10,061 nt of DNA from contig CABTYW010000063.1 of assembly GCA_902489135.1 (NCBI GenBank), positions 1 to 10,061 of the forward strand. The letters run 5' to 3'. Each line of letters opens with the position of its first letter. The first letter of the stretch is position 1. Positions 1 through 6,852 of this stretch are shown here, piece after piece. This DNA comes from an uncultured Synergistaceae bacterium. Lineage in GTDB: Bacteria > Synergistota > Synergistia > Synergistales > Dethiosulfovibrionaceae. A program made the translations under genes and the position numbers. The notes beneath the pieces are model-generated. The model was not told the DNA's origin. It saw only the letters and a program-made list of their open reading frames with translations, and searched no databases.

Positions 1-563
1 CCCCCCGCCACAAGGCGCACTCCGGGAACAACCTTCAGAAGCGAAGGACGCGTATTTCGGCAGACCACCGGAAGATCCAGCGGCGAGCAGACCAGTCCGT
101 CCATGCCGCAGTCGTCGCACAGCCGCGCCCGTCTTTTTATGGCGTCGTTCATGGGACAGCCCGGGAAAACTTCCGCCCAGCTCTGCTCGTCGAAGCTGGT
201 CAGCACGGTAATGCCCAGCAGCTTCATGGAAGAGCCCAGACGATTTCGGGCGGCCACCGATTCCTCCATCATGCGGCGTCCGCCGTCGGAGTGCAGCGTC
301 AGACAGAAGATGCCCAGATCGGCCAGCGTTTCCACGGCCAGCCGCACGGTGTTGGGAATGTCATGGAGCTTCAGGTCAAGAAAAAGCTTGTAGCCGTGAT
401 CAATGATTTCCCTGAGAAAATGGCTTCCGCCCTGGGCGTAAAGTCTCGGCCCGATTTTTACGGCGTCGATGAGGCCGCTGAGCATGTCCATGGTCTGGCG
501 GGCTTCGCGAAGAGTATTGAGATCGAGTGCCACGAAAAGCGGCAGTGGCTTGTGTTCAGACAT
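1..563 (-). CDS. pyrF: Orotidine 5'-phosphate decarboxylase (3' end cut by window edge)
   Basis: Last step of UMP synthesis: decarboxylates OMP to UMP in the cytosol. About 187 N-terminal codons are present and the gene runs off the window start; the family is usually about 230-240 residues. Reading from ATG at 563, the protein has VALDL (D14), VKIGPRL (K36), the catalytic FLDLKLHDIPNTV block (D63, K65, D68), TLHSDGG around H91, LLGITVLTS, GLVCSP and VVPGVR, in the order expected of the family's TIM barrel. The start is supported by an AAAGGAG ribosome binding site about 7 bases upstream, inside a 31-base gap after pyrD. It is the last gene visible in the pyrC-K-D-F series and has no promoter of its own that I can see. 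The identification is secure; only the C-terminus, with the phosphate-binding end, is unseen. Confidence 0.96.
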   Translation of the reverse strand, partial: MSEHKPLPLFVALDLNTLREARQTMDMLSGLIDAVKIGPRLYAQGGSHFLREIIDHGYKLFLDLKLHDIPNTVRLAVETLADLGIFCLTLHSDGGRRMMEESVAARNRLGSSMKLLGITVLTSFDEQSWAEVFPGCPMNDAIKRRARLCDDCGMDGLVCSPLDLPVVCRNTRPSLLKVVPGVRLVAG

Positions 564-594
564 AAAAGCACTCCTTTGTCAGAGATGTGAAAGT

Positions 595-1524
595 TCAGGC
601 TTTTCGAGCTTTTCCGCACAGCTCCGAAATGGAACCCACGCCGAAACGCTCCACGGCTTCACGCAGTCCGTCGCGGATTTTTTTCAACACGTCAAATCCG
701 CTGAACAGTGAGGCGCCGACCTCGACGGCTCCCGCACCGGCCATGATCATGGCCAGCGCCGAATTGCCGTCGGACACTCCGCCGCAGCCGATGACGGGGA
801 TCTTCACGGCACCGGCGGCATCCCACAGAAGGCGCAGGGACAGCGGGAAAATCGCCGGGCCGGAAAGTCCCGCGACGCGGCGGTGGAAAACGGGAACGCC
901 CTGTTTTGTGTCAATGGCCATGCCGAGCCAGGTGTTGGCGGCGACAAGAGCGTCGGCGCCGGCGGCCTCGGCGGCCCTGGCAACCCCGGCGATATCGGCG
1001 GCCTGAGGCGTCAGCTTGACCCACAGCGGGCCGTCCCAGCGGCGCCGCGCCAACGCCGTGGCCTGAGCCGTCATCTTGGGATCGACGCCCCAGCTCATGC
1101 AGCCGTGGTCGGTGTTGGGGCAGGAGATGTTCAACTCGACGCCGTCCACCATTTTCTTCGCTTCCGCCACACGGCACATCATGTAATCCAGCTCGTCGGC
1201 ACTCTGCATACAAATATTGAGAATGACGGGTACGCCGCGGCGGCTCAAGTCGGAAAGGCGCACGTCCATGAAGCGGTCGATGCCTTCATTCTGAAGGCCG
1301 ATGCTGTTCAAGATCCCCGACGGCGTTTCCCACACGCGGGTTCCGCCGTTGCCGCGACAGGGATCTTTGGTGATGGCCTTGGAGCAGACGGCGCCCACGT
1401 ACTGCATCAGATCCTCCTGCCACAGAGTGCTCTCGTACGCCCAGGTTCCCGAGGCGATGACCACGGGAGTTTTGAGCTTCACGCCGCCCACGGTGACGGC
1501 GAGGCAGTCAGAGGTGCAGCTCAT
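595..1524 (-). CDS. pyrD: Dihydroorotate dehydrogenase B, catalytic subunit
   Basis: FMN-containing catalytic subunit of the class 1B enzyme that interconverts dihydroorotate and orotate in the cytosol, passing electrons to NAD+ through PyrK. The 309 residues match family length. Visible motifs are ASGTW (24-28), SKAIT (48-52), the GNGGTRVWETPSGILNSIGL block (58-77), ELNISCPN (130-137) with the active-site base Cys135, WVKLTP (168-173), AANTWLGMAID (195-205), GLSGPAIFP (219-227), IPVIGCGGV (242-250) and the FMN-phosphate region MAGAGAVEVG (261-270). Cys rather than Ser as the base marks class 1, and the adjacent pyrK marks 1B. The start at 1524 has GGAGG 9 bases upstream and lies inside the 3' end of pyrK, a 17-base overlap suggesting translational coupling. 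A small departure is Trp in SGTWAYES, where SGTFGYG-like sequence is common. Confidence 0.96.
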   Translation of the reverse strand: MSCTSDCLAVTVGGVKLKTPVVIASGTWAYESTLWQEDLMQYVGAVCSKAITKDPCRGNGGTRVWETPSGILNSIGLQNEGIDRFMDVRLSDLSRRGVPVILNICMQSADELDYMMCRVAEAKKMVDGVELNISCPNTDHGCMSWGVDPKMTAQATALARRRWDGPLWVKLTPQAADIAGVARAAEAAGADALVAANTWLGMAIDTKQGVPVFHRRVAGLSGPAIFPLSLRLLWDAAGAVKIPVIGCGGVSDGNSALAMIMAGAGAVEVGASLFSGFDVLKKIRDGLREAVERFGVGSISELCGKARKA

Positions 1525-2278
1525 TCCACTTCACCTCCCCGGCGCGAAAGACGGGACCGTCAATGCAGACGCGCCGCCGCCCCGTGGCCGTGTCAACGAC
1601 GCAGCCGAAGCAGCCGCCCATGCCGCAACCCATGCGCTTTTCAAGGCTGACCCACAGATCGTCGCACTGCGAGCCGTACTTCTCGTAAAGAGCCTTCATC
1701 ATGGGATTGGGGCCGCAGCACACCACAGACACGCCGCTCAAGTCGCGGCCTTCAAGGCCGGCGATGGAAAATCCCTTGCGTCCTATGGAACCGTCGTCGC
1801 TGTAAAGGGTCATCTCCGGCGCCTCTGCGGCCACCCACCGGGCAAAGGGCTTCCACGACGCGTTGCCCACGCCCAGAAAGAGCTCCTCGAAGCCGCCCAA
1901 TTTTTTTCTCAAATAGAGAAGCGGTGCAATTCCCAGCGTGCCGCAAACCGCCCAGACGCGGCGATATTTCAGCGGTTTAAAGCTGCCGCCTACAGGCCCG
2001 CGCACCGAAAAAACGTCGCCTTCCCGCCCGCGGGCCAGAAGTTCCGTTCCCTGCCCCACCACGCGAAACAGCACTTCGAAGGTTCCCGCTTTGGCGTCGG
2101 CGTCCAGAATGCCCAGCGGCCGGCGCAAAAGGGGCGCCGTGCATGAAGACGTCCGAAACAGCACAAAATTTCCGGGCTGTGCCTCCGCGGCGATTTGCGG
2201 ACATTGAAAAATCATGCGCCAGATGCCCGGCGAGATTTCTTCCCGCCCCGCAAGGCGAGAATCGTAATCGCGAATCAT
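1508..2278 (-). CDS. pyrK: Dihydroorotate dehydrogenase B, electron-transfer subunit
   Basis: FAD and [2Fe-2S] subunit that carries electrons from PyrD's FMN to NAD+. The 256 residues give the ferredoxin-reductase-like order: FAD-binding RRPLGI (52-57), a second flavin-contact stretch FRVVGQGTELL (71-81), a nucleotide-binding GTLGIAPL (113-120), CCGPNPMM (187-194), and a C-terminal cluster with Cys218, Cys223, Cys226 and Cys238 (spacing C-x4-C-x2-C-x11-C), the PyrK pattern. GTLGIAP replaces the commoner GGIGIAP; I regard this as variation and not loss. The ATG at 2278 has GGGAGGG just upstream. It overlaps pyrD by 17 bases and sits 65 bases after pyrC. Its presence means this dehydrogenase is NAD-linked and in principle reversible, unlike quinone-linked class 2 enzymes. 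Confidence 0.95.
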   Translation of the reverse strand: MIRDYDSRLAGREEISPGIWRMIFQCPQIAAEAQPGNFVLFRTSSCTAPLLRRPLGILDADAKAGTFEVLFRVVGQGTELLARGREGDVFSVRGPVGGSFKPLKYRRVWAVCGTLGIAPLLYLRKKLGGFEELFLGVGNASWKPFARWVAAEAPEMTLYSDDGSIGRKGFSIAGLEGRDLSGVSVVCCGPNPMMKALYEKYGSQCDDLWVSLEKRMGCGMGGCFGCVVDTATGRRRVCIDGPVFRAGEVKWNELHL

Positions 2279-2296
2279 GCTTTCCCTCCCCGCTCA

Positions 2297-2341
2297 GAAG
2301 AGCTTTTCACCCATTTCGCTGTGAACTTCCCGGCGCTCTTC
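2297..2341 (-). repeat. Inverted repeat in the pyrC-pyrK gap
   Basis: GAAGAGC at 2297-2303 and GCTCTTC at 2335-2341 are perfect 7-base arms separated by 31 bases, filling most of the 65-base gap between pyrC and pyrK. There is no T run on the minus-strand exit side, so it does not look like an intrinsic terminator. It could fold in the mRNA between the two genes. Chance is a real alternative for arms this short and this far apart. Confidence 0.3.
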
Positions 2342-2343
2342 AG

Positions 2344-3651
2344 TTACAACGAAGCGCCGATTTCGCCCCCGCGTCGTGCGTCGTGCACAATTCTGCCCCC
2401 CAGAAGGGTCAGCAGCACCTGCCCTTTCAGTTTTCGGCCGTTAAAGGGACAGTTGCGCCCCTTGGATTTGAACTTCGAAGCGTCAACGAGCCATTCCCTT
2501 TCGGGATCGAAGAGGACAAGGTCGGCGGCGGAAGCGGGGTGAAGCGTCACGGCGGGAAGGCCGAAAATCCGCCGCGGTGCGGCGCTCATGCGCTCCATCA
2601 GAAGAGGAAGGGGAAAGGCGCTCCCCGCGCACAAAGCGTCAAGACACACCGCCAATGCCGTCTCCAGGCCGATGACGCCGTTGGGCGCCTTGGCGATGCC
2701 CAGGGCCTTCTCCTCGGGCGTATGAGGCGCGTGATCGGTGGCCACCACGTCCAGCACGCCGCTCATCAGTGCTTCGCGCACCGCCGACGCGTCCTCGGGG
2801 AGGCGCAGAGGCGGACTCATTTTGGCGTTGGCGCCGTGTTCAAGGATGGCCGTTTCGTCAAGGACCATGTGATGGGGCGTCGCCTCGGCGGTAACGTTGA
2901 CGCCGCGGCGCCTGGCATCGGCGATCATCTCGACGCCGCGAGCCGTGCTGACGTGCTGCACGTGAACGTGAGCGCCCGTTTTCTCGGCAAAGAAGAGATC
3001 ACGAAGGATCATCAGTTCTTCAGCCGTCGCCGGCGTGCCCCACAGGCCCAGCTTCGACGAAATGGCGCCGCGGTTCATGGAGCGGTCGCCTTCAAATCCG
3101 TGAGCTTCGCAGTGAACGCTGACGGGCAAATCCAGGGCCTTCGCCCGCTCAAAGGCTTCGTAGAAAAGCGCGCCGTCGGCCACTGTCAGACCGTCATCGC
3201 TGAGACAGACGGCGCCGGCTTCTTTCAGCGCCGCAAAATCCGTCAGATCTTTGCCGGCCATGGCCTTCGTCACCGCCGCCGCCGGATAAATGCGACAATC
3301 CATGCTTCGATTGCGTTCAATGCAGTTTTTGACGGCTTCGGGGCTGTCTATCGGCGGCTTCGTGTTGGCCATGGTGACCACGGCGGTAAAGCCCCCCGCA
3401 GCCGCAGCGGCACAGCCTGTCTCAAGAGTCTCTTTACGGGTCAGTCCCGGATCTCTGAAATGAACATGAAGATCCACCAGTCCCGGCGCCAGCACGGCGC
3501 CCCGGCAGTCAATTCTCATGGCGTCATCGGCGTCGGGCAACACCGGAGCGACCGCGACGATGACGCCGTTTTCCGTCAGCAGGTCGCCCTTCATGTCCAT
3601 CTTCAGCGTCGGGTCAATGAGTCGCGCGTTCTTAAAAAGAATTGCCGTCAT
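2344..3651 (-). CDS. pyrC: Dihydroorotase (type I)
   Basis: Zinc amidohydrolase that reversibly cyclises N-carbamoyl-L-aspartate to dihydroorotate. The 435 residues are full family length. The metal and substrate residues are all visible: DLHVHFRDPG (60-69; H62, H64, R66), TMANTKP (93-99), CLSDDG (149-154, carrying the acidic metal-bridging residue), VHCE (H180), VQHVS (H233), TAEATPHH (254-261), AKMSPPLR (276-283) and ATDHAPHT (D306). The C-terminus SKGRNCPFNGRKLKG is the typical end of the long bacterial type I enzymes (Bacillus/Aquifex-like), distinct from the short E. coli type II. ATG at 3651 has GAAAGGAG upstream. It opens the pyr block 74 bases after the M20 amidohydrolase. No PyrR-type attenuator, terminator or clear promoter is visible in that gap, so it probably shares the upstream transcript. 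Confidence 0.96.
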   Translation of the reverse strand: MTAILFKNARLIDPTLKMDMKGDLLTENGVIVAVAPVLPDADDAMRIDCRGAVLAPGLVDLHVHFRDPGLTRKETLETGCAAAAAGGFTAVVTMANTKPPIDSPEAVKNCIERNRSMDCRIYPAAAVTKAMAGKDLTDFAALKEAGAVCLSDDGLTVADGALFYEAFERAKALDLPVSVHCEAHGFEGDRSMNRGAISSKLGLWGTPATAEELMILRDLFFAEKTGAHVHVQHVSTARGVEMIADARRRGVNVTAEATPHHMVLDETAILEHGANAKMSPPLRLPEDASAVREALMSGVLDVVATDHAPHTPEEKALGIAKAPNGVIGLETALAVCLDALCAGSAFPLPLLMERMSAAPRRIFGLPAVTLHPASAADLVLFDPEREWLVDASKFKSKGRNCPFNGRKLKGQVLLTLLGGRIVHDARRGGEIGASL

Positions 3652-3725
3652 GAAACCGCTCCTTTCTCAAAGGCATCGTCCCCTGGCGCGCCGTCGCTTT
3701 TTTCTTTTTCAAAAAGCGCCTGCCA

Positions 3726-4952
3726 TCATTGAACGATTTCCTGTACTGTCTGACGTAGCACTTCGTAGCCCGGACGCAGGCGCTCCCAAAGAACGCTCTC
3801 GGCGGGATTGTGGCTGATGCCGTCCTTGCAGGGCACAAAGATCAGCGCCGACGGTATGAGCGACGCCATATACATGGCGTCGTGTCCGGCGCCGCTGGGC
3901 ATGCGGCGGTATTTCACGCCCCTTTGCCGGCACACGCCCTCGATGCGGCGCGCCAAAAGGCCGTCCATGACCACGGGAGAGTCCCCACAGTAGGGCGTGA
4001 GCGCGATCTTCACGCCGCGCTCCTTTTCAACGGCGCGCAGGCGGCTGATCACGGCCCTGAAAACGCGGCGGATACTTTTCTCAACGATGCCGCGAATATC
4101 CACCTTCAGCACCACACGGCCGGGGACCACGTTCATCGCGCCTGGCTCGCACTGACAGACGCCGACCGTGGCCACCGATCCGAATTCCGATTCCTCGCCT
4201 CCCGCGCGTTCCACGGCAAGGATCAGCTCCGCCGCCGCGGTGAGCGCATCATGGCGCATGTTCATGGGACAGGCGCCTGAGTGGGCTTGCTGGCCGACGA
4301 TTTCAAGCATGAAGCGCGTGGGCGCCGCAATGGCCTCGACAATGCCCACGTCCTCTCCGCTCCAGTCGAGCACCGGCCCCTGTTCGATGTGCAGTTCAAA
4401 ATAGGAGTGGTAGGATGCCGGCGCCAGACAGTCGCGCTGAAGATATTCAGGCTGTCCGCCGAAACTGTGCAGCGCGTTGAGCAACGTTATTCCCTTTTCG
4501 TCGCGGAAACGCAGCGTGTCGCCCAGACTTAAATTTCCCGTGACGGCCCGGCTGCCAATGCAGGACAGAGAGAAACGGCTGGATTCTTCGGAGGTGAAGA
4601 CCACCACGGAAAGAGAGCGCCGCGGGCGGGGATTTTCAGCCAGAATGTCGCTCACGACGCCCAGGCCGGCGGCCACGCCCAGCACGCCGTCATAATCGCC
4701 GCCGTGAGGCACGGCGTCCAGATGAGACCCCATGACGACGCCCGGATGATCGCCGCTTCCCTCACAGCGTCCCCAAATATTGCAGCACGCATCGGTGCGC
4801 ACCGTCATGCCCAAACGTTTCATCTCGTCAACGACGATTTCCCGCGCGCGGCGATCTTCCTCCGTCAGCGCAAGGCGAAGAACGCCGTCGGCCGTCCGTC
4901 CGCACCTGGAAACGCGCTCCACAAGATCGCGCGTCCGCTCAAATCCCGTCAT
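3726..4952 (-). CDS. M20-family N-carbamoyl-L-amino acid hydrolase / allantoate amidohydrolase-like
   Basis: Binuclear-metal amidohydrolase predicted to hydrolyse a ureido (N-carbamoyl) group to amine, CO2 and ammonia. Numbered from the ATG at 4952 (408 residues), it shows GSHLDAVPHGGDYDGVLG (75-92; metal ligands H77 and D88), VFTSEES (118-124; base E122, ligand E123), FELHIEQGP (185-193; H188), the dimerisation-domain GQQAHSG (220-226), PSGAGHDAMYM (352-362) and GISHNPAE (378-385; H381). The HIEQGP and GAGHDA blocks separate this AmaB/HyuC/AllC group from peptidase-like M20 members. The substrate cannot be read from sequence; N-carbamoyl-amino acids, ureidosuccinate, allantoate and N-carbamoyl-beta-alanine are all possible. 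The frame can also start at GTG 4961, touching the dctM stop, but its nearest Shine-Dalgarno is too close; the ATG has AGGTG 6 bases upstream. Tight coupling to dctM suggests it acts on the imported solute. Confidence 0.88.
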   Translation of the reverse strand: MTGFERTRDLVERVSRCGRTADGVLRLALTEEDRRAREIVVDEMKRLGMTVRTDACCNIWGRCEGSGDHPGVVMGSHLDAVPHGGDYDGVLGVAAGLGVVSDILAENPRPRRSLSVVVFTSEESSRFSLSCIGSRAVTGNLSLGDTLRFRDEKGITLLNALHSFGGQPEYLQRDCLAPASYHSYFELHIEQGPVLDWSGEDVGIVEAIAAPTRFMLEIVGQQAHSGACPMNMRHDALTAAAELILAVERAGGEESEFGSVATVGVCQCEPGAMNVVPGRVVLKVDIRGIVEKSIRRVFRAVISRLRAVEKERGVKIALTPYCGDSPVVMDGLLARRIEGVCRQRGVKYRRMPSGAGHDAMYMASLIPSALIFVPCKDGISHNPAESVLWERLRPGYEVLRQTVQEIVQ

Positions 4953-4961
4953 GGAGCGCAC

Positions 4962-6242
4962 CTACTTTCCGTAGACCAGAGCCGGCAGGAAAGTGGAAAC
5001 AGGCGGAACGTAAGAAATCACCAGAAGTCCCAAAATCGACACGACGATGAAGATCATCACCGATCGGATGATTTTCGACATGGGCAGCCCCGTCACTCCC
5101 GAGGCCACGAAGAGATTGAGGCCGAAGGGCGGCGTGAAATTGCCCAAAGCCAGATTGGAAACCATGATAATTCCCAGATGCAGCGGATCGATGCCCATCC
5201 CCATGGCGATGGGATAGAACAGCGGCGCCAGAATGACGATGGCGGCGATGCCCTCCATGAACATGCCCACGACCAGCAAAATGACGTTGACCATGGCGAT
5301 AAACGCCCAGGGCGATCGGATGTTGGCGATAATTGCCGACGCCACCATTTGCGGAATGCGCCCCACCGTCAAAAACCAGGCGAAGCTGGTGGCCGCCGCC
5401 ACAAGGATCATGACCTGCGCACAGGTCACCGCCGAGCGCAGGCACACGTCGCGCAGCTTCGCCCAGGTGATCTCGCGATAAACGCAGACGCCCACGAACA
5501 GGGCGTACATGGCCGAAATTCCCGCCGCCTCGGTGGGCGTAAAGGCGCCGCGGTAGATGCCGCCGAGAATGATGACGGGCACCATGAGAGACCAGCCCGC
5601 TTCCAGCGTGTTGCGGCCGATCTCGCGCCACGTCGAAGGTTCGGAGACTTGCAGCCGGTGAGACCCCGAGAAAAACCAGATATAGATCACCGTGGCCAGG
5701 CCGTAAACAATGCCGGCGCTAATGCCCGACATGAACAGCGACCCCACGGAAACCCCCGTGGCCGCGGCGTACATAATCAGGGTGATGCTGGGCGGGATGA
5801 TGAGCGCCACCGATCCCGACGACGTGATGAGACCGGCGGAGAATTCCTCGGGATAGCCGCTTTCGATCAACTCGGGGTAGAGCATGCGTCCCATGGCGAT
5901 GACCGTGGCGGGAGACGATCCGCACAGCGCGCCGAAAACCATGCAGGTGCACTGCGTGGTGTAAGCCAGACCTCCCTTACGGGCCCCCACAAGGCTTCGC
6001 GTCCATTTGAGAATTCTCTTGGACAAACCGCCCGTATCCATCAGGTTGGCGGCGAAAATAAAGAACGGCATGGACATGAGCGAGAACTTGTCCAGACCGC
6101 CGAACATCCTCTGCGCCAGAACCATGGGATCGAGGCCGGTGAAGAGCAGCATGGACGCCAGCACGGACAAAGCCAGAGCCACGAAGATGGGCACGCTGCC
6201 GAACAGCATGACCAGCAGCATGCACATCAAAAAGACCGACAT
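4962..6242 (-). CDS. dctM: TRAP transporter large membrane subunit (DctM)
   Basis: Large permease subunit of a tripartite ATP-independent periplasmic transporter, driven by an ion gradient and working with DctQ and DctP. From ATG 6242 the protein is 426 residues, the usual family length, and is hydrophobic throughout with roughly a dozen membrane segments. Family motifs include PFFIFAANLMDTGGLSKR (58-75), GALCGSSPAT (104-113), GSVALIIPPS (143-152) and TPTEAAG (235-241). The frame stays open to 6329, but residues translated from there are not DctM-like and would lie inside dctQ; the ATG at 6242 has a strong GGGAGGAAG site and overlaps the dctQ TGA by one base, so I chose it. Its TAG stop is 10 bases before the amidohydrolase ATG. 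Substrate is not readable from sequence; most TRAP systems carry organic acids. Confidence 0.95.
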   Translation of the reverse strand: MSVFLMCMLLVMLFGSVPIFVALALSVLASMLLFTGLDPMVLAQRMFGGLDKFSLMSMPFFIFAANLMDTGGLSKRILKWTRSLVGARKGGLAYTTQCTCMVFGALCGSSPATVIAMGRMLYPELIESGYPEEFSAGLITSSGSVALIIPPSITLIMYAAATGVSVGSLFMSGISAGIVYGLATVIYIWFFSGSHRLQVSEPSTWREIGRNTLEAGWSLMVPVIILGGIYRGAFTPTEAAGISAMYALFVGVCVYREITWAKLRDVCLRSAVTCAQVMILVAAATSFAWFLTVGRIPQMVASAIIANIRSPWAFIAMVNVILLVVGMFMEGIAAIVILAPLFYPIAMGMGIDPLHLGIIMVSNLALGNFTPPFGLNLFVASGVTGLPMSKIIRSVMIFIVVSILGLLVISYVPPVSTFLPALVYGK

Positions 6243-6700
6243 CAGGCTTCCTCCCGGCGGCAGGCCGCCATAAGAAAACGCAGCGTCATCAGCGCCGACC
6301 CCAGAGGCATGGCCAGATAGGGGATCCACATGGGAACTCCCATGGCCGGCGACGTCTGATGCAGCTCAACGGTAAAGGCCACAAGCCGCACGCTGTACCA
6401 GAAAAGAGCCGCGCAAAATCCCGCCGCCGCAAGATAAACCAGGCGAGTCAGCGCCGCGGCGACGCTGCGGGGCAGCATGGTCAGAAGAAAGTCCATGCGA
6501 ATGTGGGCGCCGCGACGTACGCAAATACTTCCGCCGATAAAGGTAATCCAGATCATCAGATAGCGGATCAGTTCCTCCGCCCAGCTCGTACTGGCGCTGA
6601 ACAGATAACGAAGCACCACATTGACGAACAGCACGACGGCCGTCGTCAGCAGTGAGACCGCGCAGAACAGATCCTCGAAGGTGTCGAGGATTTTCAGCAA
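6242..6700 (-). CDS. dctQ: TRAP transporter small membrane subunit (DctQ)
   Basis: Small membrane partner of DctM. The 152 residues form four hydrophobic segments at about 12-33, 46-62, 86-108 and 125-145. Family signatures are NVVLRYLF (27-34), SWAEELIRYLMIW (39-51), RRGAHIRMD (62-70) and TSPAMGVPMWIPYLAMPLGS (116-135). The start is a TTG at 6700, directly after an in-frame TGA, so no longer protein in this frame is possible; the resulting LKILDTFEDLF opening resembles normal DctQ N-termini. AGGAG lies 10 bases upstream, rather far, so initiation may be weak. It is preceded by a 152-base gap holding a terminator and a hairpin, and is joined to dctM by a TGATG overlap. Confidence 0.92.
   Translation of the reverse strand: MLKILDTFEDLFCAVSLLTTAVVLFVNVVLRYLFSASTSWAEELIRYLMIWITFIGGSICVRRGAHIRMDFLLTMLPRSVAAALTRLVYLAAAGFCAALFWYSVRLVAFTVELHQTSPAMGVPMWIPYLAMPLGSALMTLRFLMAACRREEA
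6247..6255 (-). promoter_or_regulatory. Ribosome binding site fixing the dctM start
   Basis: On the minus strand this reads GGGAGGAAG, whose core lies about 7 bases before ATG 6242. It decides for the 426-residue DctM over an upstream extension, and sits inside the last codons of dctQ. Confidence 0.7.
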
Positions 6701-6729
6701 TCAACTCGCGCTCCTCTCCTCAAAGTTCT

Positions 6730-6745
6730 CATCGTCGAGACGATG
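6730..6745 (-). other. Small perfect hairpin after the dctP-dctQ terminator
   Basis: CATCGT-CTCG-ACGATG on the minus strand: a perfect 6-bp stem with a four-base loop, starting right where the terminator's T run ends. For transcripts that read through, it would sit about 30 bases before the dctQ start, upstream of its ribosome binding site. It may protect or process the dctQM message, or be incidental. Confidence 0.4.
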
Positions 6746-6782
6746 AAAAAACGGGGCGAACTCCGCACTCGAGGCCGCCCCG
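6746..6782 (-). terminator. Intrinsic (probably partial) terminator between dctP and dctQ
   Basis: On the minus strand, CGGGGCG (6776-6782) pairs perfectly with CGCCCCG (6752-6758) across a 17-base loop that can form a few inner pairs, and is followed at once by six Ts (6746-6751). It stands 70 bases after the dctP stop and before dctQM. In TRAP and ABC operons such elements commonly let the binding protein be made in excess over the membrane subunits. No clear promoter is seen between it and dctQ, so dctQM and everything downstream probably depend on readthrough. Confidence 0.8.
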
Positions 6783-6852
6783 AAAAAAATCGTCACCGCA
6801 GCTCTGTCCCAAAGACCGCAGGAACAGGTTGCCGAATTGCCGCCTGCCGCCC

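Noticed and set aside
883..2146. Plus-strand open frames opposite pyrD and pyrK
   Set aside because: They overlap two clearly coding minus-strand genes and have no family resemblance.
3695..3718. Inverted repeat CGCTTTTT/AAAAAGCG between the hydrolase and pyrC, considered as a terminator
   Set aside because: The stem is only 8 bp and mostly A-T, and no T run follows it in the minus-strand direction.
2143..3732. Long plus-strand open frame of 529 codons opposite pyrC
   Set aside because: It is antisense to a complete dihydroorotase with all catalytic residues, has Arg/His-rich composition without a motif, and lacks a convincing ribosome binding site.
4704..6320. Long plus-strand open frame of 538 codons opposite dctM and the hydrolase
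   Set aside because: Its protein is a low-complexity mixture rich in His, Arg, Gln and Asp with no recognisable fold, and it is antisense to confidently identified genes. It is a byproduct of GC-rich codon use.
6242..6329. Longer DctM starting at 6329
   Set aside because: The extra 29 residues are not membrane-like and lie inside dctQ. The ATG at 6242 has a strong ribosome binding site and gives normal family length.
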